A stretch of 42,586 nt of DNA from Planctomycetota bacterium (GTDB lineage Bacteria; Planctomycetota; Phycisphaerae; Phycisphaerales; SM1A02): positions 1 through 42,586 of the forward strand of contig JAQBZO010000015.1 of NCBI GenBank assembly GCA_027622195.1. The letters run 5' to 3'. The translations under genes were made by a program, and so were the position numbers. Under the pieces are notes generated by a model. It was not told the origin of the DNA and made no database searches. It saw only the letters and a program-made list of their open reading frames with translations. Shown piece by piece: positions 16,999 to 28,320 of this stretch (position 1 is its first letter; each line of letters starts with the position of its first letter).

Positions 16999-18161
16999 GA
17001 TTCCCATTCTTCAGCACGCGCGATCTTCGCCAGTGCGATCGTCGTTGGGTTCACTGGGGATGGTTGCCCGTCATCGGAGCGCTCGCACTTTCCTTGACTG
17101 GAGTGGAAGCGATTTCGACGACCGAAGCGGATTACGCCGCGCGGCAGATGACGTTTCTTCCGCTTGGACTCTTCGCCGCCGCCGGTGTCGCCGCTCTGAA
17201 TCCACGCTGGATGGAGCGTTATGCATTCTGGCTCGCTGTGGCGGCTGTGCTCCTGCTGCTCGTTGTCCTCATGCCCGGAGTTCCCGAATCCATCGTGCGT
17301 TCGCGCAAGGGTGCTCGCCGCTGGATCAGCCTCGTTATTACTGATTTTCAACCGAGCGAACTTGCGAAAATCGCAGTCATCCTCGCGCTCGCAACATGGC
17401 TTCGCACTCGTTCTGATGTGCGCATGCTGCGCGGACTTGTTGTCCCGTCGATCATCGCCTTCGTGCCATTTGTATTGATCCTCGTCGAACCCGATCTTGG
17501 CACCGCACTCACGCTGGTCCCCGTGACTGCTGCGATGCTGCTTGTGGCGGGATGTAAGAGAAGGCACCTCGCTGGAGTCGCACTTGCTCTCGCGCTCTTG
17601 GCAGTCGTCTCCGTTCCGTTTCTCAAAGGACATCAACGCGATCGAGTCGATGCACTGATCGCGCAGATTCAAGGAAGCACGAAGTACTCAAGAAGTATCG
17701 GTTTTCAAGCAGACCGTGCCATGACGCTCGTCGGAGCGGGTGGTGTTTTAGGTCGTGGAGAAGAAGCTGCCAAGAATCTCGTTGAACAAAATGCGCTGCC
17801 AGAAGAACATAACGACATGATCTTTGCGAGCGTGGCCTGCCGCTGGGGATGGCAGGGGTCAGTCGCCATCCTCCTCGGAGCCGCGTCCGTCTCGATTGGA
17901 GCACTCATCGTTGCGGGGACGGTTCGCGATCCAGGAGGTCGACTCATTGCCGTGGGGATTGGAACCCTCTTGATGACTCAATACTTCGTGAATATCGGCA
18001 TGAACGTAGGCATTCTGCCCATCGCAGGAATCACGCTGCCCTTCGTGAGTTCCGGTGGAACCAGCCTCATTTCGAGTTGGTTCATGATCGGAATGCTCTG
18101 GTCCATCGCCTCGATGCGCCGAGGAGATACGCTACGACCCGCTTTTGAGATCCAACGATGA
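16995..18161 (+). CDS. rodA: Rod-shape SEDS glycosyltransferase RodA
   Basis: A 388-residue polytopic SEDS protein with about ten membrane segments; it polymerises lipid II together with PBP2. Family motifs are GARRWIS, DFQPSELAKIA, EPDLGTALTLV (Asp essential in SEDS enzymes), LPEEHNDMIFA and the C-terminal GMNVGILPIAGITLPFVSSGGTS. The HND in LPEEHNDMIFA replaces the common HTD. It starts inside the pbp2 stop (ATGA) and ends overlapping rsmG (ATGA), so the three genes are translationally coupled. Confidence 0.95.
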   Translation: MRFPFFSTRDLRQCDRRWVHWGWLPVIGALALSLTGVEAISTTEADYAARQMTFLPLGLFAAAGVAALNPRWMERYAFWLAVAAVLLLLVVLMPGVPESIVRSRKGARRWISLVITDFQPSELAKIAVILALATWLRTRSDVRMLRGLVVPSIIAFVPFVLILVEPDLGTALTLVPVTAAMLLVAGCKRRHLAGVALALALLAVVSVPFLKGHQRDRVDALIAQIQGSTKYSRSIGFQADRAMTLVGAGGVLGRGEEAAKNLVEQNALPEEHNDMIFASVACRWGWQGSVAILLGAASVSIGALIVAGTVRDPGGRLIAVGIGTLLMTQYFVNIGMNVGILPIAGITLPFVSSGGTSLISSWFMIGMLWSIASMRRGDTLRPAFEIQR

Positions 18162-19012
18162 GTTCTTTCATTCAAAAACCTTCTGAATCGTTCCTCGCAT
18201 CACTCACCATCTACGGGATCGAACTTGAATCCGGTGACCTCGTGAAGCTCGGTGAGTATCTCCGCTTGCTGTACGCGGCGAATGAGTCCATGAATCTCAC
18301 GAGCGTCCCACTCGACCAAGCATGGGACCGACATATCGCCGACAGTCTTTCATTGATGCCCTTCGTCGCGAGTGCCGATGCAAAGCGCATCGTGGATGTG
18401 GGAAGCGGCGGCGGACTTCCCGCGTTGCCACTGGCGATTTGCCTGCCCGATTGCCAATTCGATCTTGTCGAGTCCACTGGGAAAAAAGCAAAGTTCCTCG
18501 AAGAGACTGCGACGGCACTGGGGCTTCTGAATGTGAAAGTGCACAACGCTCGCGCTGAGGCCGTGGGCGCATCGCGCGGTGGAGACTTGAGAGGCTGCGC
18601 TGACATCGTGACGAGCCGTGCAGTGGGACGACTCAAACTCTTGCTCGAGATCTGCATTCCACTCGTGAAAGTGGGGGGACTCATGCTCACGATCAAGGGT
18701 GAGCAAGTCGATGTCGAGGTCACTGAGTCAGAGGGAGTTCTTCGCGCGCTCGGTTCGACCATCGTGAACACGCAGCGTGGACCCACAGGAACAGTCGTCG
18801 CTGTCCGCAAAGTCGAAGAGACTTCTCGCGCGTATCCGCGTGCGCCCGGAACGCACAGTCCCGCGAAAACGAAGGAGTTGGGCGGAGTCAATACTCCCGC
18901 ATGGGGGCGCAACGATGGTCGATCAGGACCTCCTACGGGTGGTCGTGCGAGTCAGCGGTCGGGACCGCCGACGAGTGGTCGCCCTGGACAGCGGCGGGGT
19001 CGCTCGTTTTAG
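18158..19012 (+). CDS. rsmG: 16S rRNA (guanine527-N7)-methyltransferase RsmG with Arg/Gly tail
   Basis: Transfers a methyl group from SAM to G527 in helix 18 of 16S rRNA. The Rossmann core holds MNLTSV (45-50), DRHIADSLSL (57-66), the SAM loop IVDVGSGGGLPALPLA (78-93) and VTSRAVGRL (151-159). The usual RsmG end, a YPR-PG motif, is at 226-231. Residues 239-284 are an extra basic tail with two copies of RSGPPT followed by GGR or SGR, ending GQRRGRSF, which resembles RGG-type RNA-binding tails. The tail DNA is antisense to the 3' part of a decayed epimerase gene. ATGA overlap with rodA. In the mrdA-rodA context rsmG is an unusual partner. Confidence 0.95.
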   Translation: MSSFIQKPSESFLASLTIYGIELESGDLVKLGEYLRLLYAANESMNLTSVPLDQAWDRHIADSLSLMPFVASADAKRIVDVGSGGGLPALPLAICLPDCQFDLVESTGKKAKFLEETATALGLLNVKVHNARAEAVGASRGGDLRGCADIVTSRAVGRLKLLLEICIPLVKVGGLMLTIKGEQVDVEVTESEGVLRALGSTIVNTQRGPTGTVVAVRKVEETSRAYPRAPGTHSPAKTKELGGVNTPAWGRNDGRSGPPTGGRASQRSGPPTSGRPGQRRGRSF

Positions 19013-19170
19013 TCGCGCGCCATGTGGCCAACAATTCAGCCTCACGCTCGCGTGAGAGTCCGACTCCTTTCTTGAAGTCAGCCTCGCCGCTGTGAGTCGA
19101 TCGATACCACTGAATCGTCGACGATGGCAGGACCGAGAAACCCAGTGCCTCCGAGAATCAAGATCTTCAT
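18933..19170 (-). pseudogene. Collapsed NAD-dependent epimerase/dehydratase (SDR) remnant
   Basis: The first 18 codons read MKILILGGTGFLGPAIVD, the Rossmann start of extended SDR epimerases with GGTGFLG; the frame then stops at 19080-19078 after 30 residues. In a neighbouring frame, just downstream, lies QWYRSTHSGEADFKKGVGLS followed by REREAELLATWRA, which resembles the C-terminal end of the same family, stopping at 18935-18933. The roughly 250 residues between are missing, and the two halves are out of frame. This is best explained by an internal deletion. The start overlaps the stop of the upstream hypothetical gene (ATGA), so it was once translated in that operon. The 3' part overlaps the rsmG tail on the other strand. 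The C-terminal match is from memory of the family and needs a search. Confidence 0.7.
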
Positions 19171-20018
19171 GGTTCAACTTTCGGTGGGGTGCGGCGCAAA
19201 ACGGACTCTGTTCTGCGTGATCGTGCGAGTTCTAATTGACGAGGAGCGCGTCTCATCGCATCAAGCAGAGTGCGCGCGCGACTTCGCATGGACTCAATCG
19301 ACTCACCATTCGTCGTCGGCGTGCCAACTGGAAGTGGTTGTGCATCGAGTTCTTTTTTCCAGCCATGTTCCGGACTGAAGCGAATCCATTCTTGACTCGA
19401 TAACTTGTGAATCCAATTGCCGCGACCGATGTACAAGTCCTCCGCATCAAGAGCAGCTGTGGCGATCGGGGTCGACGAAGGAGATCCAGCCGCCGTCTCT
19501 GCCACATTAAGAGGGATGGAGTCGAGGAGTTTCGTTTCCCGTTGTGTGAGCGAGTCGGAACCAGCGTCTGGAAGAGCTGACTCGACCGTGAGCGCGAGAA
19601 AATCGCTCACACGCATCGACCCAAGTGAGTCGCGAAGCCACGACGACATCAGTTCGGATGCACGCGGTGCATCGGCAGGATTCAAAGACGCCGCACTCAT
19701 CGCAGCAACGCGGACATTCGTCAGCGTGATCGTCTTTCCATCAGCCTCTCGATGGGCTGAACCACGGAGGGTCACCACACCAAAGAGTGAAGTGCTCTGA
19801 GACGGATCGACCGTTGTTGAACCGATTTCGTACACCGACTGAAATGTGATGTGTCCATCCACAACTTCATGGACCACGGGCGTGGACAGCGTCAGGCGAG
19901 TCTGTTCATTGCTCCATCGACGGGGCCACTCGACGATTGCTTCGCTTGCGGCAAGGGGTGGACTCGCAGCCAAGGTCGCGAAGATCGATATCCAGAATCG
20001 GGCGAGTGATCGACTCAT
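19167..20018 (-). CDS. Secreted hypothetical protein
   Basis: A 283-residue protein with a likely signal peptide (MSRSLARFWISIFATLAASP then PLAASEA), so it is probably periplasmic. I do not recognise the family. The first part, with VEWPRRWSNEQTRLTL and VVTLRGSAHREADGKTITL, looks beta-rich, as in planctomycete wall- or lipoprotein-associated proteins. A later segment EDLYIGRGNWIHKLSSQEWI could be a second small domain, and the C-terminus is basic (ARSRRTESVLRRTPPKVEP). ATG 20018 is 25 nt after the thiolase stop; no good ribosome binding site is seen. It overlaps the epimerase remnant by ATGA. Confidence 0.8.
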   Translation of the reverse strand: MSRSLARFWISIFATLAASPPLAASEAIVEWPRRWSNEQTRLTLSTPVVHEVVDGHITFQSVYEIGSTTVDPSQSTSLFGVVTLRGSAHREADGKTITLTNVRVAAMSAASLNPADAPRASELMSSWLRDSLGSMRVSDFLALTVESALPDAGSDSLTQRETKLLDSIPLNVAETAAGSPSSTPIATAALDAEDLYIGRGNWIHKLSSQEWIRFSPEHGWKKELDAQPLPVGTPTTNGESIESMRSRARTLLDAMRRAPRQLELARSRRTESVLRRTPPKVEP

Positions 20019-20043
20019 CAACGAGCGATCATAGGCTTCAAAC

Positions 20044-21240
20044 TCAGCACGCTTCAATCAGCATGGTGACCGCATTCCCGCCACCGAGGCAAAGGCTGCA
20101 GATACCGCGCTTGCCACCTGTTCGGCGGAGTGCATGAATGAGCGTGACGAGGACGCGCGCGCCACTGGCTCCGATGGGATGTCCGAGCGCGACGCCACCG
20201 CCTCCGATGTTGAGTCGATCTTCAGGAATGCCAAGTGGGCGAATGTTGCACAAGACCTGCGCCGCGAATGCCTCGTTGATTTCGAAGAGGTCGATGTCCG
20301 ACACGGTGAGTTGATGGTCTTTGAGGATCTTCTCAACGCCGAGTTTCGGAGCGAAGAACAAATCTTTCGGCGCGACACCAACGGTGTTCGATCCGAGAAT
20401 GCGGGCGAGTGGCTTGGCACCAAGTTGTTCTGCAACGGATTCGCTCGCGACCAGGACTGCCGCGGCACCATCGCTAATCTGACTGGCATTTCCAGCGGTC
20501 ACCGATCCATCAGCCTTGAAGGCTGGTCTGAGTTTCGCGAGTGTTTCCACTGTGGAATCAGCTCGGAATCCCTCGTCGGCATCGAGCCCTGTTTTCTGCT
20601 TGATCATTTCAGCGGTGAGCGGAATGATCTCTGCCTTGTACCAGCCTTGCGCCGTGGCATGCGCAGCGCGCGCATGGCTACGGGCGCTGAACGCATCTTG
20701 GTCGGCGCGCGAAACATTGTGCGTCGACGCGATGTGCTCTGCTGCGAATCCCATTCCCCAGTTTTCGATCGCGCATCGGAGTCCGTCGTATTCCATGTGA
20801 TCTTGAAAATCAGTCTTGCCGAACTTCACGCCCGCTCGAATCGACGCGAAGTGCGGTGCGAGGTCCATGTTTTCCATCCCACCGGCAACGATGAGTCCTG
20901 CATCGCCCGCGCGAATGGAACACGATGCCTGCATGACGGCTTGGAGTCCAGATCCGCACACTTTGTTGACCGTGACCGCGCTGAGTGTTTCTGGAAGTCC
21001 AGCCTTCAATCCTGCTTGCCGCGCGGGGTTTTGTCCGACACCTGCCTGAAGGACGCAGCCCATGATGCACTCATCGATGCCGTGTTCGCGCGCTTGGGCG
21101 CAGTCGTCGAGAACAGCTTTGATGGCAAAACTTCCGAGCGTTGGCGAAGGAATGCGCGCGAGAGATCCTCCAAACTTGCCAATGGGAGTACGTCGTGCGG
21201 CGAGAATGAGTGGACGGCTCGTTGGATTCGTGCGTGTCAT
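20044..21240 (-). CDS. Acetyl-CoA acetyltransferase (thiolase)
   Basis: A 398-residue thiolase that condenses or cleaves acetyl-CoA/acetoacetyl-CoA in the cytoplasm. Nucleophile C95 lies in VNKVCGSGLQAV, NEAFAAQ is present, H354 in GGVALGHPIGASGAR, and second active-site C384 in SLCLGGGNA, where the common form is CIGGGQG. Length matches the biosynthetic/degradative class II type. ATG 21240 has no ribosome binding site; an 8-bp inverted repeat (21241-21279) abuts the start. Downstream are a secreted hypothetical gene and an epimerase remnant; fbp is divergent. Whether it serves fatty-acid breakdown or storage-polymer metabolism is not shown. Confidence 0.94.
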   Translation of the reverse strand: MTRTNPTSRPLILAARRTPIGKFGGSLARIPSPTLGSFAIKAVLDDCAQAREHGIDECIMGCVLQAGVGQNPARQAGLKAGLPETLSAVTVNKVCGSGLQAVMQASCSIRAGDAGLIVAGGMENMDLAPHFASIRAGVKFGKTDFQDHMEYDGLRCAIENWGMGFAAEHIASTHNVSRADQDAFSARSHARAAHATAQGWYKAEIIPLTAEMIKQKTGLDADEGFRADSTVETLAKLRPAFKADGSVTAGNASQISDGAAAVLVASESVAEQLGAKPLARILGSNTVGVAPKDLFFAPKLGVEKILKDHQLTVSDIDLFEINEAFAAQVLCNIRPLGIPEDRLNIGGGGVALGHPIGASGARVLVTLIHALRRTGGKRGICSLCLGGGNAVTMLIEAC

Positions 21241-21279
21241 AGGGGCAGGGATGATAGTCTGCGGTGATCTGCTGCCCCT
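21241..21279. promoter_or_regulatory. Inverted repeat in thiolase-fbp divergent region
   Basis: AGGGGCAG (21241-21248) and CTGCCCCT (21272-21279) are exact complements, separated by 23 bp, and fill most of the 60-bp gap between the divergent starts at 21240 and 21301. On the minus strand the hairpin would end next to the thiolase ATG. It could be a shared operator or an mRNA hairpin hiding the thiolase start. Confidence 0.45.
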
Positions 21280-21300
21280 TCGTCGCTGAGGATGAACTCT

Positions 21301-22308
21301 ATGAACCCCAAGCGCCAATCGCATGTCTTCACCGACAACCTGAATAGTCTGCAAAGTCACATTCTTGCTGAAGAGGCGCGCCATCCGCACGCCGCGGGAG
21401 ATTTCTCATGGATCGTCTCCGCCATCGGACTCGGCGCGAAGGCGATCGCGAACAAGGTGCGTCGCGCGAGACTTGAAGGGGTGCTCGGTGATTTCGGTAC
21501 TTCCAATGTCCAAGGCGAGCAACAACAATCGATGGATGTGATCGCGAATGAGATCCTCATTCGATGCCTCGGGTCGCGGGCCAATATCGCGGTGATCGCG
21601 AGTGAAGAGGATGAGGAGCCGACCATTCTGCGAAAAGGGAGCGAAGGGGGCAAGTATTGCGTGCTCTTCGATCCGTTGGATGGCTCGAGCAATCTCGATG
21701 TGTGTGGTCCAGTGGGAACCATTTTTTCGGTGCTCCGCAACAATCCTGACGAATCCGATGCAGAGCGCACCGTGTGCCGAGCGGGTTGCCATCAAGTCGC
21801 TGCGGGGTACATCCTTTATGGACCAAGCACCGCGCTCGTCATGACGACCGGGCGGGGGACTGACCTGTTTGAACTCGATCCGTATCTTGGTTCATTCATC
21901 TTGGTCAAGGCTGGACTCCAGATTCCGCCGCGACACAAGGTGTATTCCATCAACGAGGCGTACGTGGATTCATTTCCGAAGTCGTATCAGGACTATCTCC
22001 TCCATTGCCACAAGAGCGGATATTCATCGCGTTATATTGGCGCGCTCGTTGCCGATGTGCATCGCATTCTGATGTCGGGTGGAATCTTCCTCTACCCGCC
22101 CACCGCCGCTCATCCGAACGGGAAACTGCGACTGCTGTACGAAGCGAATCCCATCGCGATGATCGTCGAGCAAGCGGGCGGACGATGTATGAGTGGCCCT
22201 TGCCGCACCCTGGATGTGCAGCCGAACAAATTGCACCAGAGAGTGCCTCTCATGGTTGGATCGTCGCTCGAAGTCGAGGATGCGATGCGATTCACCGCTC
22301 AAGATTGA
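21301..22308 (+). CDS. fbp: Class I fructose-1,6-bisphosphatase
   Basis: Hydrolyses fructose 1,6-bisphosphate to fructose 6-phosphate for gluconeogenesis. 335 residues, normal length. The Mg2+ site shows ASEEDEE in the first half and DPLDGSSNLDVCGPVGTIFS, in which the usual N-V-S is C-G-P. Later YIGALVADVHRILMSGGIF and GKLRLLYEANPIAMIVEQAGG give the sugar-phosphate site. The start is ATG 21301, because GAGG at 21288-21291 is 9 nt away, whereas ATG 21292 is directly beside it. The 3' end is 4 bp from the convergent HD-GYP gene. Confidence 0.96.
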   Translation: MNPKRQSHVFTDNLNSLQSHILAEEARHPHAAGDFSWIVSAIGLGAKAIANKVRRARLEGVLGDFGTSNVQGEQQQSMDVIANEILIRCLGSRANIAVIASEEDEEPTILRKGSEGGKYCVLFDPLDGSSNLDVCGPVGTIFSVLRNNPDESDAERTVCRAGCHQVAAGYILYGPSTALVMTTGRGTDLFELDPYLGSFILVKAGLQIPPRHKVYSINEAYVDSFPKSYQDYLLHCHKSGYSSRYIGALVADVHRILMSGGIFLYPPTAAHPNGKLRLLYEANPIAMIVEQAGGRCMSGPCRTLDVQPNKLHQRVPLMVGSSLEVEDAMRFTAQD

Positions 22309-22312
22309 GTGG

Positions 22313-24270
22313 TTACTCTCGGATGCGAGATGTCCCGAGACTCCGCATCACCAACGGATCGCTGAGCGCGACATCCAGAAGCGAAACAAGTTCTGGGTCA
22401 AAATGTTTTCCTGATTGAGCTCGGATTTCTGCGAGCGCGTCGGCAAGCGACCAGGCTTGTTTGTACACACGCTCTGAGAGGAGTGCGTCGATCACATCGG
22501 CAACGGTCACGATGCGCGCTTCGATCGGAATCTCTTCACCTCGAAGTGGACGACGTGTTCCGTCTGGCGCGTCCACCTCAGGGTAGCCCTTCCCATCCCA
22601 CCTCTGATGATGGTGCATCGCGACTTCGCGTGCGGTCGCATCGTGCGGAGTGGTGCGACTTTCAAACAGACGCGCTCCCGCTTCGGTGTGGGCGCGCATC
22701 AGTGTTCTTTCATGTTCGTCCAGTGGTCCCGCCTTGCGGAGTACTCGGTCTGGCACGGCCACCTTGCCGACATCATGAAGCATCGCAGCGATACGAAGCA
22801 TGTCTCGTGTGCGCTGCGCCTTCGCCACGGGCCACCCCTTGTGCTGCGCCCAAACATCGAAGAGACGCACGGCGAGTTCGGCCACGCGACGAACATGCTC
22901 AGCGGTTTCATCGGGGTCGCGCATCTCAGCCATCTCAATCATGCGATCAAGAATGGATCGAATCAGCCAAGCGCGCTGCAGGTTGACGCCGAGAAGGGCT
23001 GCAAGTGAGCGACCCATTCGCACATCCACCTCGTCAAACATGCGAGGATCAGTGGTGCCGACGACAACGGGATCAACGGCGCGAAGGAGGGCGATCGTAT
23101 TGCCAGTGTTGTCATGCACTGCGAGAGCGAGTTGTCCCTGGGTTGGACCGCTCGCTGTGCGTGGTGGAGTGGGATCGGTCGAATCTGGAAGGAGTCGCGA
23201 GAGGCGAGAAGCGTGCTCAGAGGGTCCATCACCCGCCATTTGTGGGCAATCCACCCGCCGCAAAACAGACTCGCCTTGCTCCACGAGATACGCCGCAGCA
23301 CCCGTCGCACCGAGCAATTCGCGAAGCCCGCGAAGAGCACGATCGAGCATCACATCGATGTCTTGAATGTCCGAGAGTTCCTCTCCGAGCGTGCTGAAGA
23401 GTCGCAGTGTGTGCTTCGATGCGCCCACGTCTCCAATCAATGTCTCGTTACTCTGGGCGAGTCGTTGGTTCGCCACATCGAGCGATCGATTCGCTGCATC
23501 GAGTTCGACCATTCGTTGATCGAGCATGTCAGACAGCGTGTCGAGACTTTCGGTAATGCGGAAGACCTCGACGGGACCGCTCGGTTCGAGGCGAAATGGA
23601 CGCCCCGTGCTCGCGGCATCGCGCGCTTCGCGAAAGAGAGCTTCCAGCGGACGCACAGAACTTGTCACGCTCCATCGCCAGAGTCCATACACCATCGCGG
23701 TGTAGAGGACGATTGAAAGCACGCTCATGATGCGAAGGAGCGACTCTTGATGGGTGATCTCCGCTTGTGACTCGGCGAGTTGCCTCGAAATCGCGTCCCG
23801 AATCAAATCGAGGCGCACTGTCAGTCGCTGTGTCGAACTATCAAACTCGCTGAGCATGTCGCTTAATCGAGCTTCGCGATCGGGTCCTCGAAGGAGTCGC
23901 GCCTCGAGCAGTCGTCGTTCTTGTGCCAGAATCGCCTCGCGAACGAGGCCGAAGTCGCGCCCATAGATCGATGTGCCCGACGACGTCTCGAGCGTGACGG
24001 CGAGTTTGAGCGCATCTTCGCCCGCGCGGTCAGCGAGATCTGCCAGGTGAGTGTCACCGCCGGAAAGGACGAGATCTCCGATCACCAACCATGCGTGCAC
24101 GCTCTCTCGCAATCGACCAAGGTCTCTTTCGGCGATGGATTCCTTCGTGAAACGACTCTCGGTCACAATATGTGCCCGATAGCCAAACCCAAGACCAACG
24201 AGCAGCGCGCCGCCGACCGTGCCCGCGACGGCGAGTACCAATCCAACGGACTGTCCGATCCGCATGCTCA

Positions 24271-24271
<1 letters not shown>
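22313..24271 (-). CDS. Membrane HD-GYP phosphodiesterase with HAMP and GAF-like regions
   Basis: A 652-residue sensor. Membrane segments at about 9-30 and 183-200 enclose a periplasmic helical sensor domain. A HAMP-like region follows (about 201-255), a coiled segment (257-285), then a GAF-like domain (about 295-435) and the HD-GYP domain (about 440-640), expected to hydrolyse cyclic di-GMP. Metal ligands seen: H499-D500 with GK in HDVGKVAVPD, HHHQRWDGKGYP (552-563) with a GYP signature, and DVIDALLSERVYKQAW. Its ATG overlaps the clpC stop (TGATG), so ClpC and HD-GYP are made from one mRNA. Another ATG two residues on (MRIG) is possible. Confidence 0.93.
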
Positions 24272-26823
<2,552 letters not shown>

Positions 26824-26912
26824 CTCGTGGTACCTCCATGGACTCGGAGAATCCTATGCGAATCACCGACGACCAAGAGACGAACGAACGAGACCGAGGC
26901 GGTCGGCGGCGT

Positions 26913-26934
26913 GAATCCGCGTCCAAACGGATTC
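26913..26934. promoter_or_regulatory. Inverted repeat between clpC and secreted protein gene
   Basis: GAATCCG (26913-26919) and CGGATTC (26928-26934) are exact complements 8 bases apart. Nearby, the octamer tgtcggat occurs twice in direct orientation (26943-26950 and 26988-26995, 45 bp apart). The 191-bp divergent region therefore has repeats suited to a shared regulator; a 5' UTR hairpin of clpC is the alternative. Confidence 0.4.
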
Positions 26935-27014
26935 CGAACTACTGTCGGATGAGGGGGTGACAAAGTAAAGTGAAAGTGCACAACATTTGTCGGATTTCTC
27001 CTGAGGCTGTCGAA

Positions 27015-28307
27015 ATGGCATACTGTTCCAACATGCGCTTGAGGTGGCTGACACTTGTCGTCGCAACTTTTGCTGTGTTCGCGGCCTCCGCCGGTCCACC
27101 TTGCGACCTCGAGGCGATCGAGGGGACGGTTCGCGCGGCTCCAAATGGGATCCGCATTCACGAAACGCTGGTCGATGGGCGAGTCCGTAGCGGTGAGTTG
27201 CGATCCTGGACGACTCGGGAACTTTCGCTCGATGCGGGCGCGGTGGGATGGACCGAGCTCAAGGATGGCTCCGCCAAGCGGATCCTCAATCAACTGATCG
27301 ACCTTTCTTCGGGCGAAGATCGTCTTGCAGCCAGCGTGGTCGCGTTTCGCCTTCGTTTGGATCCGATCGCGAAGCGCGGATTTTCGACATGCGTGAAGAA
27401 GGACGGACTCGATCAATCGACGGTGGACTGGGTCCAGAAGACCCTTCTCGATGGGCGCACGGAGAGTGGCGCGAATGAAAAGACAGACCACTCAGAATGG
27501 GTCCCGATGACCGATTCCGAGCGCGCCGCGGTCACGACCAAGGCTCTTGAACACGCGCGTTCACTCGCCACGGCAGCGGCCATCGTCGCCGCGCCGATGA
27601 CATCGGATTCGTTGATCGTTCTCTCTTCACTGCCGTCCGACAAGCAGATTGAAGTCGCCCGACTGGTCGAGTCGGTGCGAAACGCAGCGCTCGAGTTCGT
27701 CGGTCGGAATCGGCGGGCCACAGACACCGATGTGCCCATCGTCATTTTTCTGGCAACCGACGCGGCACAGGCGAGCGTCGTGCGGGGTGGTGCGTTTGCG
27801 GACAATGCATCGGACATTGTCTCAGTTCATTTCACGGAACGATTGGTCACCATCATTGCGAACCAGAGTGCAGAAGCCGTTGCATTGAAGGAAGCGCTCG
27901 CGTCTGCGACCGTGAGTGCCGCACTGCAACAATCGGTCTCGTCTGTCGCACTTCCTCCTTGGCTCGTCGAGGGAGTCTCGTCGCAGGTGTTGTCCGCTCT
28001 CAAGATTTCGACCCCGCAACTGAAGTTGCTGCGACAGAGCGCCGTGGATCGCATTCGTTCTGATCCTCGATTCGCGCTGGGCGCATTGATCAATCCCAAC
28101 GTCGAAGGAGGTCCCCGCCAGGTCATCGCAGGTGGTGGGATTGTGATCGTTGCATGGATTGAGCGCGAGCGAAAGGGGACTCTCCCTGAACTCTTCGCAC
28201 TCCTGAAGAAGCGGCAAGACCTCGCCTCTGCGCTGAAGGAATCGACGGGATTGACTCCTCGTCAACTCGCCGAAGCTGTCGCCTCGTGGCACAAGACGAA
28301 CGACTGA
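27015..28307 (+). CDS. Secreted protein, possible inactive peptidase-MA-like domain
   Basis: A 430-residue protein with an N-terminal signal (MAYCSNMRLRWLTLVVATFA, h-region through AVFAASA). ATG 27015 is chosen because TGAGG lies 8 nt upstream; ATG 27033 lacks one. The first 160 residues look beta-rich. Around residue 291 the segment AVALKEALASATVSAALQQ is followed by LPPWLVEGVSSQV (about 311), the arrangement of the gluzincin HExxH helix and glutamate-bearing LP-W-EG segment in peptidase-MA proteins. The HExxH is missing (KEALA), so catalysis is unlikely. This family assignment is inference; the protein may be a binding or scaffold protein. Divergent from clpC, convergent with lolD. Confidence 0.8.
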   Translation: MAYCSNMRLRWLTLVVATFAVFAASAGPPCDLEAIEGTVRAAPNGIRIHETLVDGRVRSGELRSWTTRELSLDAGAVGWTELKDGSAKRILNQLIDLSSGEDRLAASVVAFRLRLDPIAKRGFSTCVKKDGLDQSTVDWVQKTLLDGRTESGANEKTDHSEWVPMTDSERAAVTTKALEHARSLATAAAIVAAPMTSDSLIVLSSLPSDKQIEVARLVESVRNAALEFVGRNRRATDTDVPIVIFLATDAAQASVVRGGAFADNASDIVSVHFTERLVTIIANQSAEAVALKEALASATVSAALQQSVSSVALPPWLVEGVSSQVLSALKISTPQLKLLRQSAVDRIRSDPRFALGALINPNVEGGPRQVIAGGGIVIVAWIERERKGTLPELFALLKKRQDLASALKESTGLTPRQLAEAVASWHKTND

Positions 28308-28320
28308 TTCACTGGGAATC

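Noticed and set aside
16039-17007. 322-residue open frame opposite pbp2
   Set aside because: The transpeptidase motifs SIVK, SCN and KTG are on the plus strand; this frame shows no domain.
19041-19056. CTCACG-ctcg-CGTGAG hairpin after rsmG as terminator
   Set aside because: It lies in the decayed epimerase coding sequence (Arg-Glu-Arg codons) and has no T-run; coding origin explains it.
20134-21267. 377-residue open frame opposite the thiolase gene
   Set aside because: Antisense to clear thiolase motifs, biased composition and no family features.
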